A stretch of 64,000 nucleotides of DNA from Sinobacterium caligoides. GTDB taxonomy: Bacteria > Pseudomonadota > Gammaproteobacteria > Pseudomonadales > Sinobacteriaceae. The position numbers and the translations under genes are program-made. This document shows positions 50,242 to 58,269 of the stretch, piece by piece; within the stretch, counting starts at the first letter, position 1; each line of letters opens with the position of its first letter. Under the pieces are notes generated by a model. It ran no database searches and was not told the origin of the DNA. It saw nothing but the letters and a program-made list of their open reading frames with translations. The stretch covers positions 496,932 through 560,931 of the forward strand of contig NZ_RKHR01000005.1 of NCBI RefSeq assembly GCF_003752585.1, given 5' to 3'.

Positions 50242-50299
50242 AATAAATTAAAAAAAGATAACTGTTCATTTTAATCTTTTACTGCAATATTAACTCTTG
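50242..50299 (+). promoter_or_regulatory. Duplicated upstream element, copy 2
   Basis: The same 28-bp block (50242-50269, one difference from copy 1), a 10-bp spacer of different sequence, and TACTGCAATATT (50280-50291). The variable spacer between two conserved blocks argues for a functional site. The rest of 50041-50370 holds no gene. Confidence 0.6.
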
Positions 50300-50370
50300 A
50301 GTCAGTACTACAAGGATTTAGACCGTAATTGTTAACGACATGTTAACAGCAACGCTATAAAGGAGCTTAA

Positions 50371-50451
50371 TATGACTACCTACCAAACGCTATGCCGATT
50401 CTTCCCGCGCTATCACGAACCTGCTCCGCCACGAGATAACAGCACTCTGTA
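50371..50451 (+). CDS. 26-residue small ORF
   Basis: AAAGGAG 6 nt before ATG gives a strong ribosome binding site. The peptide begins MTTYQTLCRFFPRYHEP and has one Cys. It lies behind a conserved upstream element and 68 bp before a small membrane protein gene. It could be a small protein or a leader peptide. Confidence 0.45.
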
Positions 50452-50518
50452 AACGCATTGGACGCATCTGACGCATAAAGACCTAGCTGTAAGTTAATCG
50501 AACAAGAGGCAAGGAAGC

Positions 50519-50746
50519 ATGAACAACAAATCAATTGGCGGCACTTTATACATTAGCTTATTGCTCGTTGGCATGGGCGTATTATTTATCTGTTTTGAAG
50601 AGATTTTCTACCAGCGCATCGACGACAACGGCGTGCTGCATGAAAGTCTTTTCCTTCCACTGGGCGCAGGCACTTTTACCATAGGCTTTGTGCTACTAGT
50701 GGTTTCAATCGCTATCAAACTAATAAAACGTAAGAAAAAACCTTGA
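50519..50746 (+). CDS. Small two-helix membrane protein (paralog 2)
   Basis: The 75 residues form two hydrophobic segments with FEEIFY and ESLFLPLG between them and a lysine-rich tail. About 60 percent identical by eye to the protein at 43770-43991. AAGGAAGC precedes the ATG. Function unknown. Confidence 0.72.
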   Translation: MNNKSIGGTLYISLLLVGMGVLFICFEEIFYQRIDDNGVLHESLFLPLGAGTFTIGFVLLVVSIAIKLIKRKKKP

Positions 50747-50872
50747 GAAGTTTAGAGAATAAAAAGCATTCACAGTCCTTTACCTAGTTAGCGAATTCAA
50801 TCGTCTCGCTTGTCGAGGCCGCCTTGAAAGCACCTGGGTATATACAAACATCTATGTTAGAAGGAACTAATC

Positions 50873-51454
50873 ATGCGAAGAAAACAATTTTATGATAATT
50901 CTTGCGGTGCAGCTAGTTTGCTTTGTGCTGCAGGGGAACTGGGTGTCCCTAATCTCCCAAACTTCCCTGAATCAAGGTGTGTGGGCCAAGTATTAGACAC
51001 TAACATTAGCTGTGAATCAGCACTTTACCAAATCACCTCTGGGGCCACCACCGGCAACAAACCGATCGGCATGAACTTGTGTAACGCTGGGTATTCGTTA
51101 CCGCATAACCTGGTGTTCGCAGCGCGGCTACTTGGTCTTGACGGTGACGTCCACATGGAAACTGGTTCATACTCGAGTGCATTGTCTTGGCTTTACCCCA
51201 GCTGCGAATCCCTTTGTACACAATCAAATATTACTATCAGAAACACTGCCCCCCCTCAATTAATGCCCAATGAAAGATTACTAAGAATTGTGGGAGTTAT
51301 GAAAGCTGCTGGCCTTCATTATGTCATGCAACGCCCAGCGGGCACTTACATGGACCCAGCAGACGGGCAAGATTACAACACCTTTAACGAGATGAACAAC
51401 AGTTGGCTTAAGTGTTATTCTAACACAGGGATCTCTATACTCTTGAGAGGATGA
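50873..51454 (+). CDS. C39/papain-like cysteine-protease-fold protein
   Basis: The 193 residues start with FYDNSCGAASLLCAAGELGV, where the Cys after Asn-Ser (residue 11) fits the nucleophile of a papain-like fold. Further on, GLHYVMQR followed by YMDPADG matches the His and Asp part of C39-type domains. There is no signal peptide or membrane helix. GAAGGA precedes the ATG. The closest idea is a small cysteine peptidase, possibly an exported effector or toxin, or a maturation peptidase; the partner is unknown. Confidence 0.5.
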   Translation: MRRKQFYDNSCGAASLLCAAGELGVPNLPNFPESRCVGQVLDTNISCESALYQITSGATTGNKPIGMNLCNAGYSLPHNLVFAARLLGLDGDVHMETGSYSSALSWLYPSCESLCTQSNITIRNTAPPQLMPNERLLRIVGVMKAAGLHYVMQRPAGTYMDPADGQDYNTFNEMNNSWLKCYSNTGISILLRG

Positions 51455-51829
51455 ATCACCCCTGAGAACACTGTTCTTTGCCGACAAGTATAACGAGATC
51501 AAGCTCATCATATCGCCGAAATGGCTCGGGAAGCGCCATTTTAACGCTAAATAGTGTAGGGGGCTAAATGACGGTGCATCACCCCAGTTCATCTAAATAA
51601 CTAAGCCCCCATAGTTAACCCCAGGATATAGATAGATATTAGCTCAAATATCGCTGGACTATAACTTCGGCAAGAACTGTATGAACTACACGCTTACCAC
51701 CTAGGCTTGTATATTTGGGCTGTTGATCAACTGCTAAGTAGCATCACCTTGTTGCCAAAATACGATAAAACCGGGCATACGCCCCCTTCCTAATCGTCAT
51801 AAATTCTTTAAGCAATTACCACTTGCAAC

Positions 51830-51858
51830 TTCCCCTCGTGCTGTTAGTACGATACTGT
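51830..51858 (+). promoter_or_regulatory. Promoter-like hexamers of module copy A
   Basis: TTCCCC, a 17-bp spacer and TACTGT. The same geometry occurs at 55513-55541 and 61774-61802, and the mini-ORF ATG follows 41 bp later. Confidence 0.4.
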
Positions 51859-51899
51859 ATCTATCAGACGGTTAACAACAAAGCTTAGCGGCAATTATC

Positions 51900-52022
51900 A
51901 TGAACTTACTCCACAATCATCAACACTACGCCAAACCCAGCGATCATAACAAGGCCTGGCGGCAGCACCAGAAAAGCTGCTGCACTTCGTACGGTAAGCC
52001 GGCGATGTCAACGGTAGGTTGA
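51900..52022 (+). CDS. MxLL mini-ORF, copy A (40 codons)
   Basis: The frame starts ATG AAC TTA CTC CAC and encodes MNLLHNHQHYAKPSDHNK at its N-terminus. It aligns with the mini-ORF at 61843, with several third-position differences (CTC/CTT, AAA/AAG, CCC/CCA), and runs through the decayed attC. No Shine-Dalgarno site is evident. It may be a leader peptide. Confidence 0.4.
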   Translation: MNLLHNHQHYAKPSDHNKAWRQHQKSCCTSYGKPAMSTVG

Positions 52023-52162
52023 TGTAGCCCGTCTTGATAACGCACTTGACCTATATAATCTATTTGTTTCACCATAGGCTTTAAATTTATTGTTTCTATT
52101 AATTTCACCAACCATTAAAGAAATATTATAAAACCAACCTCCAAAACCATCAAATCAAAAAA

Positions 52163-53902
52163 ATGAAATTAAAAATACATTTATTTATATTCGCACATAC
52201 ATTATCCGCACTACTGATAATGATTTTATATTCAAAATACACACCACTATCTATCAACGCAATATTGATACACACAATCGCAATCTGCTCTGCATACATT
52301 ACCTTGCTTTATTGCACACCTCGCAAACTTCTTGTCTTTTCGATAAGCACTTTATCGATATTATTGCTACTACTTTACATCGGGAACATTGTCGCCATAA
52401 ACTATTGGAACGATACGATAAGCTGGTCATTCCTAATAAACAATGTATCGGTACTCAGCAAAGAGCTGCAAAGATTCCCCGTATATGTCTTCGCATTTTT
52501 GCTGATCGCAATAGCGCTACTGATCAAGATTTACAGTAAATTATTAAACCTTCAAACGGACTTCAGACGTCACTTTGGAATACTACCAATCATACCAATA
52601 CTCCTCTTCTTGTTTTATTATTCGCTTTACTCGATACAGGAAAACATATCTTCAACATTGCAAGGGGAGCCTTTATTTGAATTCTTCAACGAAAAACAAA
52701 AAGCTACAATAACAGTAAAAGCCCCCGCGGCAGCCGCCCCAAATAGAATAGCTTTACAAAAAGAAAAAAACCAACCAAACATAATCCTCATACACGGGGA
52801 CGCATTGCGTGCAGATCGCTTAAGCGCCTATGGCAACACACGAAAAACAACTCCATTTATTGATAGTTTGATCTCAGAAATGGGCGGAGTAAAGATAGAA
52901 AACAGCATGTCTAATTGCAGCGAAACTATTTGCGGCATAGCATCAGTCACAGCCTCTAGATTTTCATATAATGAAAATACAAAAAACATATTCACTATAT
53001 TGGCTGAGAATGGATATACAAACAACTTCATCGGAACAGGCGACCTATATCACGGTCGGCTAGATCAATACTTGAATCCAATTACTTATAACTTTTTAAG
53101 GGCTGATCTTAATGAAAAATATTACAAGCATGACGACAGATTCATTATCGACACATTATCATCATACCCCCCCTCATCGCAGCACCCACAACTATTCTAC
53201 CTAAGAATGATGTCATCACACCCTCTGGGTGATCACAGACAAAAGTATAAACGCTATCAGCCTACACCTAACAGCTTATTCTCGATGGCGACTTGGGGTA
53301 AAAATATTTTAGAAGCCCAGATAAATGCTCACGACAATTTTGCCTCTCAGTTTGATGGGTACGTGGAGAATATATTTTCTATTATGAGGGCGAAGGGTTA
53401 TCTTGACAATGCTGTAGTCGTGATTTTTGGTGATCACGGAGACGCAATGGGTGAACACGGTTATCAGGGGCACTATAACAGCATCTACCAGGAGGAAATT
53501 CACGTACCTATTATTATATGGGCTAGCAATAATATCGACATGAAAGTGAACACCAACTCCTTCGCCACATTGATGGACATACCACCAACACTATTACATC
53601 ACTTAAAGATTGCAATACCTAAAAGCTTCCTGGGGCAACCATTACAAATAGATAATAGTGAAAAAATAGCCTATCTAGATAGTAAAAGAAAAGTTGCGGG
53701 GGTTTTATATCAGAGCGAAGAGAAAATATACAAGCTATTCATATCTAAAAAAGATCTACACCCACTACACCTATTTGAACTTGAATCTGATCCAGGCGAG
53801 CGCTCAGATGTACATAAACAAAAGAAAGAAATAACAAAAAAACTTGCTGATTTGTACAGTAAGTTTATTAACCCTCAACTAGGTAGTGAAGCCATACAAT
53901 AA
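52163..53902 (+). CDS. Membrane sulfatase / phosphoethanolamine-transferase-like protein
   Basis: The 579 residues have five N-terminal membrane helices (to about 160) and an alkaline-phosphatase-superfamily domain. LIHGDALRADRLSAYG (about 211) supplies a metal Asp. Thr in SETICGI is the likely nucleophile, in the place of the EptA threonine, and FGDHGDAMGEHGYQGH supplies the C-terminal metal Asp and His. It would act in the periplasm on envelope lipids or glycans. The gene is strongly AT-rich compared with neighbours and lies between two attC-like relics in cassette orientation. Confidence 0.8.
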   Translation: MKLKIHLFIFAHTLSALLIMILYSKYTPLSINAILIHTIAICSAYITLLYCTPRKLLVFSISTLSILLLLLYIGNIVAINYWNDTISWSFLINNVSVLSKELQRFPVYVFAFLLIAIALLIKIYSKLLNLQTDFRRHFGILPIIPILLFLFYYSLYSIQENISSTLQGEPLFEFFNEKQKATITVKAPAAAAPNRIALQKEKNQPNIILIHGDALRADRLSAYGNTRKTTPFIDSLISEMGGVKIENSMSNCSETICGIASVTASRFSYNENTKNIFTILAENGYTNNFIGTGDLYHGRLDQYLNPITYNFLRADLNEKYYKHDDRFIIDTLSSYPPSSQHPQLFYLRMMSSHPLGDHRQKYKRYQPTPNSLFSMATWGKNILEAQINAHDNFASQFDGYVENIFSIMRAKGYLDNAVVVIFGDHGDAMGEHGYQGHYNSIYQEEIHVPIIIWASNNIDMKVNTNSFATLMDIPPTLLHHLKIAIPKSFLGQPLQIDNSEKIAYLDSKRKVAGVLYQSEEKIYKLFISKKDLHPLHLFELESDPGERSDVHKQKKEITKKLADLYSKFINPQLGSEAIQ

Positions 53903-54210
53903 AGGTGTTAGTCATTACGCACAGCAATCATTCAAGTTTGGCAGATAGCTTGTCAATCCAAAAAAGAGAAAAACATTAAGTATCAGCAGGGTAATTCTGG
54001 TGGAAACATTATCCACCAGATATTAAACCACAGCCGACTGTGGCCCTCATGCTTAACCCTTAAGAGCAACAAAATGATCACCTCATTTTCTCTAAAGACG
54101 TAGAGCCTTCTTACCAAGCACTGTAATCGACACGATGCGCCAAGAAACACTAAAAGCAAAACAGAAAAAGTAATACTTAACAAGGAACAACACCGGCACA
54201 CCAAGCCTTG

Positions 54211-54277
54211 TTATAACCAGGCCAGTAGCATCCCCGCAGGCTGGCTAGGCCTCGCTGTACACCAGCCGATGTTATCA
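54211..54277 (+). repeat. Decayed attC-like site after the sulfatase gene
   Basis: TTATAACCAGGCC at one end and CCGATGTTATCA at the other enclose a GC-rich core with a GGCTGGCTAGGCCTCGCTG stretch, resembling attC1 and the decayed site at 51944-52025. The 590-bp stretch 53903-54494 holds no gene, but also has a CTGGTGG/CCACCAG hairpin near 54000. Confidence 0.5.
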
Positions 54278-54494
54278 ACGACAACTTCCATTATCCTTAA
54301 CCAACCCATCCCCGCTACCTTTAGAGCCCCCTCTTGCTCAGCCATCTAACCATCATAATGCCTTTAATTATAAGGTGTTAAGTTTGATAAACCGGTGGTA
54401 ATCGCTTAGAGTAGCAGGCCCAAAAAAGCTGACCATATAGTCAGCAAAGTGTTAGACTAGACTTATTCTTCTTAACTTTCTGCGCGGAGTCACT

Positions 54495-55406
54495 ATGACC
54501 TACCCCCGAGACCTCGTTGGTTATGGCCAGCATACCCCTAAAGATACTTGGCCCAACAAAGCAAGAGTTGCCATTCAATTTGTGATCAACTACGAAGAAG
54601 GTGGTGAGAACTGCATCTTGCATGGCGACCAGGCATCAGAGTCCTTCCTCTCTGAGATTATCGGGGCTCCCGCGATGGAAGGCGTGCGTCATATGAGCAT
54701 GGAATCTATTTATGAATATGGTAGCCGCGCAGGGTTTTGGCGCTTACACCGCATGTTTACCGAGCGAAATATGCCCGCCACTGTGTTCGGCGTGACCACC
54801 GCACTCGAGAAGCACCCCGAGGCGGTCAAAGCGATGCAGGATGCCGGCTGGGAAATCGCCTGCCATGGTTTTAAATGGATCAACTATCAATACGTCGACA
54901 AAGATGAAGAGCGACGCCAAATTGACGAGGCGATACGCCGCCACGAGAAAGTGACCGGCGAGCGCCCACAGGGCTGGTACACCGGGCGTACGAGCCCCAA
55001 TACACGTGATTTAGTCTACGAAGCGGGGGACTTCCTCTACGACGCAGATTCCTACGCCGACGACCTACCCTACTGGGTGTATGACTATAAGAAACCGTAC
55101 TTAATTGTGCCCTATACACTCGACAGCAACGATATGCGCTTTGCGGCCAACCAAGGCTTTAACAGTGGTGACCAATTCTTCAGCTACTTAAAGGACAGCT
55201 TCGATGTGCTTTATGCGGAGGGGGCAACAGCGCCAAAAATGCTCAGCATTGGTCTACATTGCCGTTTGGTCGGCCGCCCAGGCCGCGCCGCCGCACTCGG
55301 CCGATTCCTCGATTATGTGCAGTCGCATGAAGATGTATGGGTAACACGACGTATCGATATCGCCAAACACTGGCATGAAAATCACCCACCAAAACCTGCT
55401 GAATAA
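54495..55406 (+). CDS. puuE: Allantoinase PuuE (polysaccharide-deacetylase fold)
   Basis: The 303 residues match the PuuE allantoinase group: YPRDLVGYGQHTPKDTWPN at the start, FVINYEEGGENCILHGD, EYGSRAGFWRLHRMF, EIACHGFKWINYQ and SIGLHCRLVGRPGRAAALGRF. It opens the allantoin ring in purine breakdown. CGGAG lies before the ATG. No other purine genes are in the window. A terminator follows. Confidence 0.9.
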   Translation: MTYPRDLVGYGQHTPKDTWPNKARVAIQFVINYEEGGENCILHGDQASESFLSEIIGAPAMEGVRHMSMESIYEYGSRAGFWRLHRMFTERNMPATVFGVTTALEKHPEAVKAMQDAGWEIACHGFKWINYQYVDKDEERRQIDEAIRRHEKVTGERPQGWYTGRTSPNTRDLVYEAGDFLYDADSYADDLPYWVYDYKKPYLIVPYTLDSNDMRFAANQGFNSGDQFFSYLKDSFDVLYAEGATAPKMLSIGLHCRLVGRPGRAAALGRFLDYVQSHEDVWVTRRIDIAKHWHENHPPKPAE

Positions 55407-55460
55407 ACAAGCCCGCACAGCTTAATCTGTAAACGGTAACCTACAGCAGCACCAAATCAT

Positions 55461-55484
55461 AGCGAGCACACAGCTCGCTTTTTT
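55461..55484 (+). terminator. Terminator of puuE
   Basis: AGCGAGC / GCTCGCT stem with a 5-nt loop, followed by TTTTT. Confidence 0.9.
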
Positions 55485-55512
55485 GTGTCATTTTTCACGC
55501 CTCCTATCACGC

Positions 55513-55541
55513 TTCCTATCACTCGGCTCATGCGGTATTGT
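55513..55541 (+). promoter_or_regulatory. Promoter-like hexamers of module copy C
   Basis: TTCCTA, a 17-bp spacer and TATTGT. A conserved leader (AAATAATTAACA, then CTTAGGCGCAGTGAGCATG) follows, as at 61802-61845. It lies upstream of the ABM gene. Confidence 0.45.
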
Positions 55542-55580
55542 TAGCTAAATAATTAACAGCGAGCCTTAGGCGCAGTGAGC

Positions 55581-55640
55581 ATGCACTTACTCTACAGCCC
55601 TCGATATCCAATCAATAACAACGGCTATAGGCTCATCTAA
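55581..55640 (+). CDS. MxLL mini-ORF, copy C (19 codons)
   Basis: ATG CAC TTA CTC TAC opens a frame encoding MHLLYSPRYPINNNGYRLI. It is much shorter than the other two copies and has no attC behind it. The ABM gene starts 28 bp after its stop. It may be a leader peptide. Confidence 0.35.
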   Translation: MHLLYSPRYPINNNGYRLI

Positions 55641-55668
55641 CACATAACAAATCGTTAAAAGGATAATA

Positions 55669-55986
55669 ATGACTTACATAACCGATACACCAAGCCCGCC
55701 TTACTACGCCGTGATTTTTACCTCGCTTCGAACAGCAGGTGATCATGGTTACGCAGCAATGGCAGATCGAATGGTTGATCTAGCCTTAAGGCAACCTGGC
55801 TTTATCGGCGTGGAATCGGCTCGTGAAGATGTCGGGATAACCGTTTCATATTGGTCAGACATTGAATCAATTAAGCAATGGAAAGCCAATGTTGATCACC
55901 AGCAAGCCCAAAGACTAGGCCATGAAAAATGGTATTCCTCATTCAAAGTGAGAATATCTAAAGTAGAGCGTGACTATGGCGTTTAA
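55669..55986 (+). CDS. Antibiotic biosynthesis monooxygenase (ABM) domain protein
   Basis: This small ferredoxin-like alpha-beta barrel protein has 105 residues: YYAVIFTSLRT, LALRQPGFIGVESAREDVGITVSYW, IKQWKANVDHQQAQRLGHEKWY. The pattern is typical of ABM-type proteins, some of which oxidise or degrade small aromatic or heme-like compounds. The substrate is unknown. GTTAAAAGGATAAT precedes the ATG. Confidence 0.88.
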   Translation: MTYITDTPSPPYYAVIFTSLRTAGDHGYAAMADRMVDLALRQPGFIGVESAREDVGITVSYWSDIESIKQWKANVDHQQAQRLGHEKWYSSFKVRISKVERDYGV

Positions 55987-56318
55987 TAGATTACTGCTTT
56001 GTAATGGTTGCTGACGCTCGCCCATAGTTTTCTCTCCTTCCTGCACCTGTGTTAGCCCTCGATTTCTTAACCACCTTCGAACAACCTAGAAAAGTCAAAA
56101 GACCTCCTTGGTGCTTATAAACAAGCGCGAAACCATCGTCATTGTCGATCTATAAAAAACTGAACACAATAAAAAAGGTATCGAGCATTCTATATGGGCA
56201 GTATAAAAACCATAAGTGCTAACCACCACGACACAGTACCTCAAGCTAATATAATGATTGAAGATGCCTGTAGGACTGCGTAAGCTTTGAAATTAAGTTT
56301 TTCATTGGTTTAGTTACT

Positions 56319-57209
56319 ATGTCTCACTTAAATTATAATCATTTATATTATTTCTGGATGGTCTGCAAACAAGGTTCTGTAACGAAAGCAGCAGAGGCTT
56401 TATTCCTGGCCCCACAAACAGTAACGGGGCAGATTCGCGCGTTAGAAGAACGCTTAAAAGGTAAACTAACCAAACGTGTCGGTCGACAAATAGAGCCCAC
56501 TGAGCTTGGCCAAATCGTGTTTAAGTATGCCGATAAGATGTTTGATCTTAGCTATCAAATGCTCGACCGCATTAATTACACCCAACGTGAAAACCAGCTT
56601 TTTGAAGTTGGCATCGCCGATTCTTTGTCGAAACGGCTAGTGAGTCAGGTGTTGTTAGAAGGGATGCCTGACGACCAACGCATTCATTTCAGCTGCTTTG
56701 AATCAACACATGAAATGTTGCTAGAGCAGTTGTCGCAACACAAACTGGATATGATTCTATCTGATTGCCCCGTCGACTCGACGCAAAGCCCAGGCCTATA
56801 TAGTAAAAAATTAGGCGAATCCAGTATGAGCTTTTTTTGCTCAGAACCTGTTGATAATGCAGACTTTCCTGCCTGTTTAGAGCGCTATAAGCTACTCGCC
56901 CCAAGCCGATGCTCTGCAATGGGCCGAAAAGTACACCAGTGGTTTGATCAGCAAGGTATTACCCCTAATATCTTAGGTGAGTTTGATGATTCCGCCCTCC
57001 TCAAGGAGTTTTCCGCTTATCAAACATCGATGTTTATTGCGCCCTCTATTTATGCTGAGGAACTCAGAAAAACACACCAAGTACACGAGATGAAGCGAGT
57101 GAAAACGATTTCAGAAGAATATTTTGTGATTTTTGCCGAACGAATGATTATGCACCCGTCGGTTAAGCGCATCTGTGAAGCGGACTTTATCAGCCTATTT
57201 GATGATTAG
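56319..57209 (+). CDS. nhaR: LysR-type transcriptional activator NhaR
   Basis: The 296 residues are very close to E. coli Nha[25 protein letters not shown] with the helix-turn-helix, [32 protein letters not shown] and [16 protein letters not shown]. NhaR responds to Na+ and activates the antiporter gene nhaA, which is not in this window. The 330 bp before it holds no gene. Confidence 0.93.
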   Translation: MSHLNYNHLYYFWMVCKQGSVTKAAEALFLAPQTVTGQIRALEERLKGKLTKRVGRQIEPTELGQIVFKYADKMFDLSYQMLDRINYTQRENQLFEVGIADSLSKRLVSQVLLEGMPDDQRIHFSCFESTHEMLLEQLSQHKLDMILSDCPVDSTQSPGLYSKKLGESSMSFFCSEPVDNADFPACLERYKLLAPSRCSAMGRKVHQWFDQQGITPNILGEFDDSALLKEFSAYQTSMFIAPSIYAEELRKTHQVHEMKRVKTISEEYFVIFAERMIMHPSVKRICEADFISLFDD

Positions 57210-57227
57210 TTGTAGCCCTAACACTAA

Positions 57228-57269
57228 TAACGAATAACGAATAACGAATAACGAATAACGAATAACGAA
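57228..57269. repeat. Heptanucleotide tandem repeat (TAACGAA)x6
   Basis: Six perfect copies begin 19 bp after the nhaR stop. They are not in a gene. The following 57270-58269 is gene-poor and AT-rich; a TGCAGG/CCTGCA hairpin lies near 57748-57765, and I see no convincing gene there. Confidence 0.95.
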
Positions 57270-58269
57270 TAGTCTCACTAAAACCTTCACCTTATTATTT
57301 TAGTCTTCGATAAAATATCGTACGAGTGATAATGAGCAATTGGTAATCTTACGGTACTACCTCTCCCGCGCGTCAACAGTCGAGAAGAAATTATTAAATC
57401 GGCGAAGATGACGCTCTTTAGAGACCCTATATTTTCCCACTACCCTACCCAGCTATAATATCATCCCACCCTCTAAGCACACGCCTAACTGAGCAGCCCT
57501 GTTTCATGCCTGTGTGACTGAAACGATAATCAGCACAAACCTTCCACAACATTAAAGCCAATAAATTTCATCAGGTTAATACAAAAAACAGCTAGCCTTT
57601 GTTGCCTTATGGAGGAGAGTTACTCCCCCCCTATCCTGCACTCTTGGCTGGCGCTAGCGGTATCATCCTTGGCCCTAATATCTCTTATCGCCGAACCACG
57701 ATAACGACCTCAAGAAGATGAGATTAGGTAATGACAACTTAACCATGCAGGTGGTGCCTGCATCAAGCTTTCGGATTTTCCGAGCTATTGCATCCATAGA
57801 ACCGATTTCACAAAAATCGAGGGCAACGATATGCTCAACCAAAGCTTACAAAGAAATTAAATCGTATTTATTTATTTTATTAAAACCACTAAACCTGCAA
57901 ACACAGTTCTTTACAAGGAAAACGATTTCTACAAACAACTGCTATACCAGAGGACAACACAACCACTTCCAGATCGAAAAATAGAAAAACGCCTCTTTAA
58001 ACAGAGTAAAGGATTAAAGAAAATTAATAACCAGGCATAAAAACCGAACCTTAAAAAAGAAACCAAGACACACCACAGATTAATTAAGAATTATTAACAA
58101 AAACAAAACACCTTAAACAAAGAAGACAACATTCAATCAATAAATGGGAGTAATACATATCAATACAATTTAAAACCAACAACAGGGAAAGAAACACCCA
58201 CAGATCATCGTTATGTTCATGAACTTTTCATTAATGAAAATTGACTTTTTAACTACGGAAGGATACTAC

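Larger units (their letters stand above)
51791..52025 (+). repeat. Integron-like leader/attC segment, copy A (decayed)
   Basis: This stretch aligns along its length with 61734-61961 beside the integron. The left part shares TAATCGTC.TAAATTCTT and CTTAGCGGCA.TTA.CATG.ACTTACT. The right part (51944-52025) resembles attC1 (CATAACAAGGCC ... CACTTCGTACG ... AAGCCGGCG), but its outer arms no longer pair well. The rest of 51455-51790 shows no gene. Confidence 0.7.

Noticed and set aside
57228..57269. CRISPR array
   Set aside because: The units are direct 7-bp repeats without spacers, and no cas genes are in the window.
57718..57984. 88-residue open frame upstream of the toxin gene
   Set aside because: No good ribosome site, no recognisable domain, composition like the surrounding AT-rich non-coding stretch.
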